Origin: an uncultured Victivallales bacterium
GTDB lineage: Bacteria; Verrucomicrobiota; Lentisphaeria; Oligosphaerales; JAFGRS01
Assembly (NCBI GenBank): GCA_903834675.1
Contig: CAILKC010000121.1
Coordinates: forward strand, 1 to 7,188
Direction: 5' to 3'
Length of the DNA: 7,188 nt
Below the pieces are notes generated by a model. The model saw nothing but the letters and a program-made list of their open reading frames with translations. It was not told the DNA's origin and made no database searches. Position numbers and translations under genes: made by a program. This document shows, one piece after another, positions 1 through 5,812 of the stretch (its first letter is position 1; each line of letters begins with the position of its first letter).

Positions 1-171
1 CGCGGCGTCTGGCATTCGCGACACGTCCCGCCGGAAGTCTTCCTCAAGAGTCACGTGACCCGTTCTGCTCGCCGGACGCGGAGACGATCGAAACAGAAGC
101 CCCTACGGAGCTGACTTGCGCCCGGCCGAGTTCTGCCCAGCGCTCGATTACGCGGAATCTCTGCGTCTGCG
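1..171. other. Left-edge region without a supported gene
   Basis: This stretch lies beyond the 3' end of the minus-strand beta-helix gene. It holds a perfect 10-bp palindrome (GTCACGTGAC, 50-59) and one copy of a dispersed 24-nt motif (100-123). I see no hairpin followed by a T-run that would end the leftward transcript. A minus-strand frame is open from a possible GTG at 52-54 to the window edge. It is only 18 codons and has no clear Shine-Dalgarno, so I do not call it a gene. Confidence 0.4.
100..123 (+). repeat. 24-nt dispersed motif, copy A
   Basis: The core reads CCCCTACGGAGCTG followed by ACTTGCGCCC. It matches copy B (1550-1573) at 22 of 24 positions and the inverted copy C (1291-1314) at 20 of 24, counted by eye. 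It points rightward, toward the 3' end of the converging minus-strand gene, so unlike the other two copies it does not sit upstream of a recognised start. This fits either a dispersed repeat or a relic of a regulatory site. Confidence 0.6.
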
Positions 172-1203
172 CTACCTGGCCTTCAGGGAGGAGTCCTGGT
201 CGTTGCCGGTTGCGTTCCGGTACTCCTTGAACGTCACGCCTTCCTTGGCGACCTCGGTCCAGCGGAAGAGTCTGGCTTCGTCCGGGTCCTCACAGTCTTG
301 GACATAGGTGTTGTGATTGATGTCGATTTCGCCCAGACGGGGATTGAAGAACCAGATCAGGGCGTCACGGGCATGGTTGAGGGTGTTGTTCTCGTAGCGG
401 ATGTCCTTGTCATTCGCGATGGCCTTGCCGACAAAGAACGACAGGCGGCCGTCGCTGACCGGCGTATCGATGGTCGTGCGGAACAGCACCTCGTAGTCCT
501 GCCAATCCGTCGCGATCTGCACCGTAGGCTTCAGCAGGACCCCGTAACTCCCCCAAGGCCGCTGCGCCCGCATGAGGACGATCTCGGAGACGGTGAAAGG
601 CTTGGTTGCCTTGGCGCGGAAGCGGTAACGGATGACCTGCTCCGGTTGGAGATCGATGCCGCAGTAGTTGAGCTGGATATTGGTGGGACGCTCACCGGCG
701 TGCAGACAGTGCAGCGTGTAGACCTTGTCGTTCCGGTCGTCCGTGTTGGCGGCCATGGTCGCCAGGCCGTTGCCGTCGCAGTAGATGCCCCAATCGCCCG
801 GAGCGAACGATGGAAGTGGCTGGCGGTCGATGATGCTGTCTTCGCAGGTCTTCCAAACATTGCTCCCAGCGGCGATCCATGCATCAAGGGAACCGAGGTC
901 CAGGCTGGCCTGCAGGGCTGGCTTGGGGCCCTCGCCGTAGCTGGAGTGCGTGACGGGGCGGCCCTCGATGCCGCTGCGGCAATCCAGCGATTCCCGCCAG
1001 ACGCAACCCGCTTTGAAACGGACGGTGTCGCCAGGCCCCAGACGCGCCTGGTTGACCCTCCGGACGGACTGCCAGGGCGCGTCGGCCGACGAACCGGAGT
1101 TGCTGTCCCGTCCCGACGCCGCGTCCACGAAATACTTGGCCGCCCGTCCTGACGCCATGACCATTGTCACTCCCGCGATCAAGCCGTACAGGCACCTGCC
1201 CAT
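172..1203 (-). CDS. Secreted pectate-lyase-like beta-helix protein with CBM4/9-like insert, internally shortened
   Basis: Probable exported polysaccharide-binding or polysaccharide-acting protein of 343 aa. Residues 1-22 (MGRCLYGLIAGVTMVMASGRAA) look like a signal peptide. Residues 23 to about 97 carry the N-terminal signature of right-handed parallel beta-helix proteins (YFVDAASGRDSNSGSS, then PWQSV and GPGDTVRFKAG). Residues of about 130-258 resemble a CBM4/9-type jelly roll (VIRYRFRAKA, TDWQDYEVLFRT, GRLSFFVG). The last 84 residues resemble the final helix coils and C-terminal tail of the family (RYENNTL, FKEYRNATG). From memory, relatives have a long central helix between these parts, so about 200 residues appear to be missing near nucleotides 420-432. 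I chose the ATG at 1203 because GGAAAGG (1210-1216) lies 6 nt upstream and a signal peptide follows directly. An upstream ATG at 1257 would add 18 residues without a clear ribosome site. No catalytic residues can be assigned. It is divergent from the beta-helix gene at 1709. Confidence 0.8.
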   Translation of the reverse strand: MGRCLYGLIAGVTMVMASGRAAKYFVDAASGRDSNSGSSADAPWQSVRRVNQARLGPGDTVRFKAGCVWRESLDCRSGIEGRPVTHSSYGEGPKPALQASLDLGSLDAWIAAGSNVWKTCEDSIIDRQPLPSFAPGDWGIYCDGNGLATMAANTDDRNDKVYTLHCLHAGERPTNIQLNYCGIDLQPEQVIRYRFRAKATKPFTVSEIVLMRAQRPWGSYGVLLKPTVQIATDWQDYEVLFRTTIDTPVSDGRLSFFVGKAIANDKDIRYENNTLNHARDALIWFFNPRLGEIDINHNTYVQDCEDPDEARLFRWTEVAKEGVTFKEYRNATGNDQDSSLKAR

Positions 1204-1209
1204 TGCCGA

Positions 1210-1216
1210 CCTTTCC
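1210..1216 (-). promoter_or_regulatory. Shine-Dalgarno of the minus-strand beta-helix gene
   Basis: On the minus strand the sequence is GGAAAGG, 6 nt before the ATG at 1203. It decides this start over the in-frame ATG at 1257, which lacks a comparable purine box. Confidence 0.55.
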
Positions 1217-1290
1217 GCGTCCTTCGCTGGTGGAGGGGACTCCTCACCGTCAACCATACAACCGCAGCTCGCCTGAAGCCACCCCCGGCA

Positions 1291-1314
1291 GGGCGCAGGG
1301 CAGTTCCGTAGGTG
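1291..1314 (-). repeat. 24-nt dispersed motif, copy C (inverted)
   Basis: On the minus strand it reads CACCTACGGAACTG followed by CCCTGCGCCC, 22 of 24 identical to copy B. It ends 87 nt upstream of the minus-strand start at 1203 and points toward that gene. This is the mirror arrangement of copy B and the plus gene, which suggests a shared upstream control element. The role is inferred from position only. Confidence 0.65.
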
Positions 1315-1340
1315 GTGACACCTCAGGTCCTAGGGTTCAG

Positions 1341-1411
1341 GAAACGGCGAGACGGCGAGACGGGGAAACGGCGACTGGAGGAGACGGAGAGGGAGACGGC
1401 GGAGAGGAAAA
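1341..1411 (+). repeat. Degenerate purine-rich octamer tandem repeat
   Basis: The plus strand shows successive 8-nt units GAAACGGC, GAGACGGC, GAGACGGG, GAAACGGC, GACTGGAG and GAGACGGA (1341-1388). After 4 extra bases comes GAGACGGC (1393-1400), and then GGAGAGGAAAA. The consensus is GARACGGC. Purines dominate this strand, interrupted by C about once or twice per unit. A period of 8 is not a multiple of 3, which argues against coding. It may affect DNA structure between the divergent promoters or be a slippage-prone simple repeat. No function can be read from the sequence. Confidence 0.75.
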
Positions 1412-1549
1412 CAAGAGTTCGGGGGTCAGCAGGATCCCCGGCTGGTGCCGGACATGACCGCCAGAGAACTCCGGTGCCGCGGCAGGGGATTCTGCCCTTC
1501 GTCATGGGGTATTGGGCATTCGACCTTCCGCGGTTCTCATACCAGCAAA

Positions 1550-1573
1550 CCCCTACGGAACTGACCTGCGCCC
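1550..1573 (+). repeat. 24-nt dispersed motif, copy B
   Basis: It reads CCCCTACGGAACTG followed by ACCTGCGCCC. It ends 135 nt upstream of the GTG start at 1709 and points toward that gene. Its 3' part forms the left arm of an 8-bp inverted repeat (see 1564-1589). It is closest to copies A and C, with 22 of 24 positions matching each. Confidence 0.65.
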
Positions 1574-1589
1574 CCTCGGCAGCGCAGGT
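1564..1589 (+). repeat. 8-bp inverted repeat overlapping motif copy B
   Basis: ACCTGCGC (1564-1571) and GCGCAGGT (1582-1589) are perfect reverse complements around a 10-nt centre. No T-run follows, so this is not a terminator. It could form a hairpin in the leader or act as an operator. Copies A and C do not keep an equivalent arm, so it is not an essential part of the 24-nt motif. Confidence 0.5.
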
Positions 1590-1625
1590 TCCCACCGGTG
1601 GCGCGGTCGAGCACACGACCGTACA

Positions 1626-1688
1626 TTGCCGGCCAGGGCCGTGACGGCCGGACGTTCCACTGCCAAGCGCGCCGGTCTTGCCGGCCAG
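1626..1688 (+). promoter_or_regulatory. Candidate operator: palindrome between 11-bp direct repeats
   Basis: TTGCCGGCCAG occurs at 1626-1636 and again at 1678-1688, a start-to-start distance of 52 bp, close to five helical turns. Between them GGCCGTGACGGCC (1637-1649) is an odd palindrome with 6-bp arms. The block ends just before the Shine-Dalgarno of the plus-strand gene. This layout would suit a regulator contacting two helically phased sites. In GC-rich DNA, short repeats also arise by chance. Confidence 0.3.
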
Positions 1689-1691
1689 AGC

Positions 1692-1700
1692 GGAGAGGAG
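1692..1700 (+). promoter_or_regulatory. Shine-Dalgarno fixing the GTG start at 1709
   Basis: GGAGAGGAG ends 8 nt before the GTG at 1709, a good spacing. The next in-frame ATG (1721) would be 20 nt away. The upstream in-frame ATG (1598) would add 37 arginine-rich residues ahead of an evident signal peptide. Confidence 0.65.
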
Positions 1701-1708
1701 ACTACGAC

Positions 1709-4039
1709 GTGAGGATTGGCATGATTGCCTTGTGTGCGCTGACGCCGCCGTTGACGGGACTCGCGGCGGTATTCCACGTCGCGACGGGTGGCCAGGACGG
1801 TTACCCGGGCTCCGCGGAACGGCCGTTCGCCACCCTTACCGCCGCCCGGGATGCCTCCCGCCAGGCCGGTCCCGGTCCGCACGAGATCCGGGTTCAGGCG
1901 GGGGACTACTTCCTCGCCGCGCCGCTGGCACTGACCCCCGAGGACAATGGCCTGACCCTCGTCGGCGACGATCGGGCGAAGGTCCGCATCTTCGGCGGCA
2001 GGAGACTGACCGGCTGGGTTCCCGATGGGGAGCGGTTCTGGAAGGTACCCGTGCCTGAGGTCAAGGAGAAGAAGTGGGACTTCCGGGCCTTGCTGGTCAA
2101 CGGCCGCCTGGCGGCCAGAGCGACCTGGCCGGACCGCACGGACACGTTGGAGCACCTCGGTAAGTGGAATCTGCCCCTGCTGCCCATGTTGGCGGGCTTC
2201 TGGGCGCGGCAGCCCACGCGGGAAGAGCTGACGGTGATGCCCTACAAGCCGGGCGATATCCCGCCGGACCTGGATGTGAACAACGCCGAAGTCCGGCTGT
2301 ACCACATGTGGGCGGAGTCCCTGGTGGGGGTCGGCAGCCACGACGTCGAGAAGCACGTGCTGGTCATGTCGTCTCCCGCGGTGTGGCCCATGGGTGCCTG
2401 CGACCGCCGCAAGTACGTGATCTACAACATCCGGGAAGGGATGAAGGAGCCCGGCCAGTGGTACCTGGATCGCACGAATGGCCGCCTGGTCTACTGGCCG
2501 CTTCCGGGCGAAGACATGGCGACGGCAGAAATCATCGCACCGGTCATGAACCGGGTTATCACGCTGCAGGGCAGCAACGACCGCCCCGTCACCGGCATCA
2601 CCCTCCGGAACCTGACCGTGCAGTGCTCCTCGACGGAGCTGCGGGCGCCGGGCTTCGGTTCGTCCGATCTGGACGGCGCGATCGAGTTGACGGGGGCCAA
2701 GGACTGCGTCTTGGAGAGCCTGACGGTCAGCAATGTCGGCGGTCTGGGGGTGGCGGTCACGAAGTCATCGGGTGGTGTGCTCAGGGACAGTGAGGTCGCG
2801 CAGACCGGTGCCTGCGGCGTCAAAGCACAGGCGAATGGGATGCGGGTCGAGCAGAACCACATCCATCACCTCGGCATCTACTACCCGGGAGCGGCGGGGA
2901 TGATCATGGGCGGTGATGGCATCCAGCTCATCCGCAATGAGATCCATGACTCGCCGTACTCCGGGGTGATTGGCGGCGGCGGTAAAGACTGCCTGATCGA
3001 GGAGAACCTCGTCTACCGCGCCATGCTGGTGATGCATGACGGTGCGGCGATCTATGGCAACCTGCGGCAGAGTGTGATCCGCGGCAATGTGGTGCGCGAC
3101 ATCCGCCCCAACGGCAAGGGCTTCGGCGCCTCGGCATACTACCTCGACGAGGGGTCCTACGACTGCATCGTCGAGAGGAATGTGTCCGTCAATGTGCCGA
3201 CGCCGACACACAACCACATCACCCGCGGGACGATCATTCGCGACAACGTGTTCATATCCGACGAGGATATGACCGTTTCATTCCAGAGTTCGGAGGGGGT
3301 AGCCTTCGTGGGCAATACCCTCTATGTCAAAGGAAGACTGCGGGTCAACTCCCGCAACGCCGCCAAGACCTGGGAGAACAACCGGATCTTCCGGGGTGAG
3401 GGCAAGGAGGAGTTCGTGATCGACGGTTGGGTACCGCGCGATCCGCCGGAAGCGCCGAAGCCCCAGGCGCTGCTGGCCAAGCCTATGCCGGCGCCAAAAC
3501 TGGACGCGGTCATCCAGGCCGAGGAGTGGCCGGTGCCCGCCGTGAACCTGGACCGCAACAGCACCTCGTGCATTCCCGGCGGCCCGCCAACCCGAGCCCA
3601 GGTCGGCTATGACGCGGAGAACCTCTACGTGAATCTGCAGGTGAACCGCTTCCGGGGAACCGCCATCACGGACGGGGCCGTGTGGGAACGGGACGACGCC
3701 GCCGAGATCCAGATGCAGGGCATGGGGCCCGATGGCAAGGCAGCGCTGTTCCTGATCCGCGGTTTCGCCGGGGGTGCTTTGCAGTGCAGCGCGAGTGGAG
3801 ACGCTGTCCCGGAACTGGCGGCGGAATTACAGAAACGCGTCCGCTTTGTCGGCAAGATCAGCAAGACCCAGTGGGGGGTGGTCACGGGCTGGAAGGCCGA
3901 GTGGCAAATCCCCTTTGCGGCCCTGGGCCTCACCCCCGCACCGGCACTGACAGTCCCCTTCAATATCCGCGTCTATATCACGGAAACCGGAGAGTGGCGA
4001 GGCTGGGAGGCCGCCTTGGGCAGACTCACACTCGAGTGA
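1709..4039 (+). CDS. Secreted right-handed parallel beta-helix protein with C-terminal CBM9-like domain
   Basis: A 776-aa probable exported carbohydrate-active or carbohydrate-binding protein. Residues 1 to about 20 from the GTG form a signal peptide (VRIGMIALCALTPPLTGLAA). Residues 22-49 carry the entry signature of the family (HVATGGQDGYPGS, then RPFATLTAARDA). Residues of about 100-280 include FRALLVNGRLAARATWP and GQWYLDRTNGRLVYWP, typical of long bacterial beta-helix glycosidase-like proteins. Residues of about 283-565 are repeated helix coils (ITLRNLTV, IQLIRNEIHDSPYSGV, SVIRGNVVRDI). Conserved acidic patches occur at HDG (443-445) and DEGSYD (480-485). Residues 597-776 resemble a CBM9-like domain (PKLDAVIQAEEW, AQVGYDAENLYVNLQV, WKAEWQIPFAALGL). 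The overall layout recalls GH120-type and related uncharacterised planctomycete-style proteins. I cannot assign a substrate or confirm catalytic residues. It is divergent from the beta-helix gene at 172-1203, and the two may act on related glycans. Confidence 0.85.
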   Translation: MRIGMIALCALTPPLTGLAAVFHVATGGQDGYPGSAERPFATLTAARDASRQAGPGPHEIRVQAGDYFLAAPLALTPEDNGLTLVGDDRAKVRIFGGRRLTGWVPDGERFWKVPVPEVKEKKWDFRALLVNGRLAARATWPDRTDTLEHLGKWNLPLLPMLAGFWARQPTREELTVMPYKPGDIPPDLDVNNAEVRLYHMWAESLVGVGSHDVEKHVLVMSSPAVWPMGACDRRKYVIYNIREGMKEPGQWYLDRTNGRLVYWPLPGEDMATAEIIAPVMNRVITLQGSNDRPVTGITLRNLTVQCSSTELRAPGFGSSDLDGAIELTGAKDCVLESLTVSNVGGLGVAVTKSSGGVLRDSEVAQTGACGVKAQANGMRVEQNHIHHLGIYYPGAAGMIMGGDGIQLIRNEIHDSPYSGVIGGGGKDCLIEENLVYRAMLVMHDGAAIYGNLRQSVIRGNVVRDIRPNGKGFGASAYYLDEGSYDCIVERNVSVNVPTPTHNHITRGTIIRDNVFISDEDMTVSFQSSEGVAFVGNTLYVKGRLRVNSRNAAKTWENNRIFRGEGKEEFVIDGWVPRDPPEAPKPQALLAKPMPAPKLDAVIQAEEWPVPAVNLDRNSTSCIPGGPPTRAQVGYDAENLYVNLQVNRFRGTAITDGAVWERDDAAEIQMQGMGPDGKAALFLIRGFAGGALQCSASGDAVPELAAELQKRVRFVGKISKTQWGVVTGWKAEWQIPFAALGLTPAPALTVPFNIRVYITETGEWRGWEAALGRLTLE

Positions 4040-4173
4040 GGACTGCGCGGCAAAGGCCCAAGCATACCGGTCAGCACGGGTTGCCGCGCTGCCCGCCATG
4101 GCCCAGACCGCAGTCACCCCGCCTGGCACGGGCACGGTACCCATACTTGATGGCGTTGGTGCCTCCCGGGCCT
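4040..4173. other. Spacer after the beta-helix gene
   Basis: These 134 bp follow the TGA of the large beta-helix gene. There is no hairpin with a T-run, so transcription may continue into the eroded region downstream. The frame that carries the InlB fragment is open here, but its translation (arginine- and proline-rich) shows no family resemblance. Confidence 0.4.
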
Positions 4174-4545
4174 TGGCAGGTTCGTTTCCCGGCCGGGGCG
4201 AACGGGAGGGTGACTGGCGCGACCCTGCAGTCCGCGGAAGATGGGTAGGACGCCGGACCGGTGACGGCGTTGGCAGACTTCGGGTTCGAATTTGACCGGT
4301 GGAGCGACGGTTCTGCCGAGAACCCGCGCACGCTGACCGCCGTGCATGCGGTCACCGAGTTGACGGCTTGGTTCCGGGCGGTGGAGTCGACACCGTACTT
4401 GGCGGCGCTGGGCGCCGACGCGGTGGCCCAGGGCCAGGGGCTGTGGGACGTGACCCACCCCCGGCCACCCACCCATTGCGCCGTTGCACGCATTTCCCCG
4501 AGAGACGACCGCCCCTCCCCAGATTGGGAAGATCGAGCCTATTGA
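4174..4545 (+). pseudogene. Orphan divergent InlB B-repeat fragment with in-frame stop
   Basis: One reading frame gives WQVRFPAGANGRVTGATLQS, then AEDG, a TAG stop (4246-4248), then DAGPVTALADFGFEFDRW, SDGSAENPRTLTAV and ELTAWFRAV. This follows the divergent InlB B-repeat pattern (AGaNGrVtG, then aVTAlaD.GFeFdrWsDGs..NPR, then tltAwF) over about 70 residues (4174-4383). Such domains occur in tandem in large secreted surface proteins, but here there is one copy, no start with a ribosome site, no signal peptide and no partner domain. The frame continues without recognisable homology to TGA at 4543-4545. The stop falls at a variable linker position and could have arisen from CAG by one transition. 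This is best read as a remnant of a decayed secreted-protein gene. A sequencing error at the TAG would not by itself restore a normal gene. Confidence 0.65.
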
Positions 4546-4701
4546 GAGGACCGATGCCCCAGCCCCGCCGAACGGCGAGACGTACGGTGCCGTCAGGTGG
4601 TCCAGGGTATGTCCCACGGTTGCCGCTGATCTCCAACAGATCCCTTCCCCCGCTCGTCTATATGTCAGAGACCGAGGACCGTACCTTTGCCGTCTTGGAT
4701 T

Positions 4702-4763
4702 GGCCCCGGTGGCGGCATCCCTCCCCCTCTCTCTTCCCTCCCGCCGCCACCGGGGCCTTTTTT
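4702..4763 (+). terminator. Strong rho-independent terminator
   Basis: GGCCCCGGTGGCGGC (4702-4716) pairs perfectly with GCCGCCACCGGGGCC (4743-4757), giving a 15-bp stem with no mismatch, followed at once by six T residues (4758-4763). The 26-nt loop is pyrimidine throughout except its first base. There is no T-run on the other side, so it works for plus-strand transcripts only. It lies 663 nt past the end of the large beta-helix gene and 157 nt past the InlB fragment. It probably served the gene that decayed here, and may now end read-through from 1709-4039. Confidence 0.9.
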
Positions 4764-4963
4764 CACGTGCCAGTGGGTTCTGGACTTGCTGGAATGCACC
4801 AGGGCGACGATGGCTGGCGGCACTGTCCGGTCGCCGCCGCCAAGCCCCACCGAGAGCAGATCTGCGGTGCGTCGGGCAATCCAACGTTTATCTTAGGGCG
4901 ATCACCGGGGCATCCGAGACCGCCCGTCAGCGTACCGCTTCGAGCATGAGATATCCTCAGGAT

Positions 4964-4967
4964 GGAG
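4964..4967 (+). promoter_or_regulatory. Shine-Dalgarno of the pRiA4b-like gene
   Basis: GGAG ends 8 nt before the ATG at 4976. The alternative in-frame ATG at 4946 has no purine box upstream and would add 10 residues before the conserved domain start. Confidence 0.5.
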
Positions 4968-4975
4968 CCACGGGA

Positions 4976-5542
4976 ATGCAGCCAGTCTACGAACTGACCA
5001 TCTCGCTGATCGACAGCAGGCCCCGGATATGGAGACGGGTACTCGTCTCTGGGAACGTGCGGCTGAAGAAGCTCCACCACATCATTCAGGCGGTCATGCC
5101 GTGGACGAACAGCCACCTCCACCACTTCATCTTCCCGGACACGCTCTACTCAGACCCGAGGTTCTACACTGAGGATGACCCTGACTGGCCGAACATCCAA
5201 GACGAGTCCCAGGCGCTGCTCAGGAAGGTCGCCGTGACCCACGGCTGCGTATTCGCCTACCTGTACGACTACGGCGACAACTGGCGGCACCTGATCTACG
5301 TTGACCACATCGTCGGGAACTCGCCGCCCTACCCCGGACATCCAATCTGCATCGGGGGTGAGAACGCCTGTCCACCCGAGGACTGCGGCGGCATCGAGAT
5401 GTACTACCAGGAATTCCTCCCGGCTTACCTTGATCCTGGCCACGAAGACGGACCCCGCATCAGGGAATGGGCTGGCGAGGATTTCGACCCCGAGGTGTTC
5501 GACCTTGACGCCGCCAACCTGAGACTGAGCGAGCTGAAGTAG
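4976..5542 (+). CDS. Plasmid pRiA4b ORF-3-like family protein
   Basis: A 188-aa cytoplasmic protein spanning the whole pRiA4b ORF-3-like domain, with no signal peptide or membrane segment. Family landmarks in order are VYELTISLIDSRPRIWRRV (4-22), LKKLHHIIQAVMPWTNSHLHHF (in 30-51), YDYGDNWRH (97-105), ACPPEDCGG (131-139) and GEDFDPEVFDLDAANLRL near the C-terminus. The family was named after a plasmid ORF and is common on plasmids and other accessory DNA. I know of no established biochemical role. The start is the ATG at 4976, directly before the domain and 8 nt after GGAG. It follows a strong terminator, so it needs its own promoter. The Fic gene begins 270 bp downstream on the same strand. 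Confidence 0.9.
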   Translation: MQPVYELTISLIDSRPRIWRRVLVSGNVRLKKLHHIIQAVMPWTNSHLHHFIFPDTLYSDPRFYTEDDPDWPNIQDESQALLRKVAVTHGCVFAYLYDYGDNWRHLIYVDHIVGNSPPYPGHPICIGGENACPPEDCGGIEMYYQEFLPAYLDPGHEDGPRIREWAGEDFDPEVFDLDAANLRLSELK

Positions 5543-5812
5543 TGGGGTGCATGATGAGGGTGGCGGACAGGATTTCGGATTTCGGGCCTCCTGGTCCCCT
5601 TGACTGCCCCGGCCTCATACGATAAGTTTTTCTGGAAAACTGTGCATACGCAGTCGAGTTGCAGGAAACGGAAGCGTAGAAAGCGGTTTTGTTCCGTAAA
5701 GTACTCTTCCCCCGGAAACGCAGCGACTGGCAGACGGTTTGCGGGCTTCGCAGTAGTTTCGCCGGGTAGCCGAGATGCGTGACCGCACGTAGCACAAGGG
5801 AGGCCAAGAGAC
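5543..5812. other. Spacer between pRiA4b-like and Fic genes
   Basis: A 270-bp gap, visibly less GC-rich than its surroundings around 5620-5710. It includes a tandem GATTTCG pair near 5564-5580, a small inverted repeat AGTTTT/AAAACT near 5626-5642, and ACGGAA/TTCCGT arms about 18 nt apart around 5668-5698. None has a terminator T-run. TTGACT (5600-5605) resembles a -35 box, but the best downstream -10 (GATAAG, 5621-5626) is only 15 bp away. I treat the promoter as unresolved. Confidence 0.35.
5798..5803 (+). promoter_or_regulatory. Shine-Dalgarno fixing the GTG start of the Fic gene
   Basis: GGGAGG ends 9 nt before the GTG at 5813. An in-frame TGA at 5780-5782 rules out any longer N-terminus, and no ATG lies between it and 5813. 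Confidence 0.7.

Larger units (their letters stand above)
1204..1708. other. Divergent intergenic region between two beta-helix genes
   Basis: These 505 bp must hold the promoters of both divergent genes. They contain two outward-facing copies of a 24-nt motif, a purine-rich octamer tandem tract, a hairpin overlapping motif copy B, and a palindrome flanked by 11-bp direct repeats close to the plus gene. I found no convincing sigma-70 -35/-10 pair for either gene. Open frames through this region cross the octamer tract and lack family resemblance, so I treat it as non-coding. Confidence 0.65.
4546..4975. other. Non-coding stretch with one terminator
   Basis: Apart from the terminator at 4702-4763, I see no gene, RNA or repeat here. 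Long open frames on both strands run straight through the terminator hairpin and are low-complexity arginine/proline-rich translations, so they are shadows. The part after 4764 should contain the promoter of the pRiA4b-like gene. TATCTT (4889-4894) is a weak -10-like hexamer, but no matching -35 is visible. Confidence 0.5.

Noticed and set aside
1..54. Possible start of a minus-strand gene running off the left edge (GTG at 52-54)
   Set aside because: The 18 codons have plausible amino-acid composition, but the sequence is too short and lacks a clear Shine-Dalgarno.
298..1152. Plus-strand open frame of 284 codons
   Set aside because: It is antisense to the beta-helix/CBM gene at 172-1203, which has a signal peptide and recognisable family motifs. 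The plus-strand translation shows none.
1438..1451. Short hairpin CCGGC-TGGT-GCCGG
   Set aside because: A 5-bp stem in GC-rich DNA without a T-run or conserved context is expected by chance.
1312..1644. Overlapping open frames on both strands between the divergent genes
   Set aside because: They translate the octamer repeat tract and share no resemblance with known families. The short peptide similarity with the frame at 100-123 (PTELTCA) is explained by the 24-nt repeat itself.
1553..2356. Minus-strand open frame of 267 codons
   Set aside because: It is antisense to the 5' half of the large beta-helix gene and crosses its ribosome site. It shows no domain of its own.
4114..4884. Minus-strand open frame of 256 codons across the middle gap
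   Set aside because: It is arginine/proline-rich, crosses the strong terminator and runs antisense to the InlB fragment. No family resemblance or ribosome site is visible.
4484..4975. Upstream extension of the pRiA4b-like gene to an ATG at 4484
   Set aside because: The extension would read through the terminator hairpin and encodes low-complexity sequence, while the family domain starts right at 4976 after a GGAG box.
5600..5626. Sigma-70-like promoter TTGACT / GATAAG before the Fic gene
   Set aside because: The spacer is only 15 bp and the -10 match is 4 of 6, so it is too weak to annotate as a promoter.
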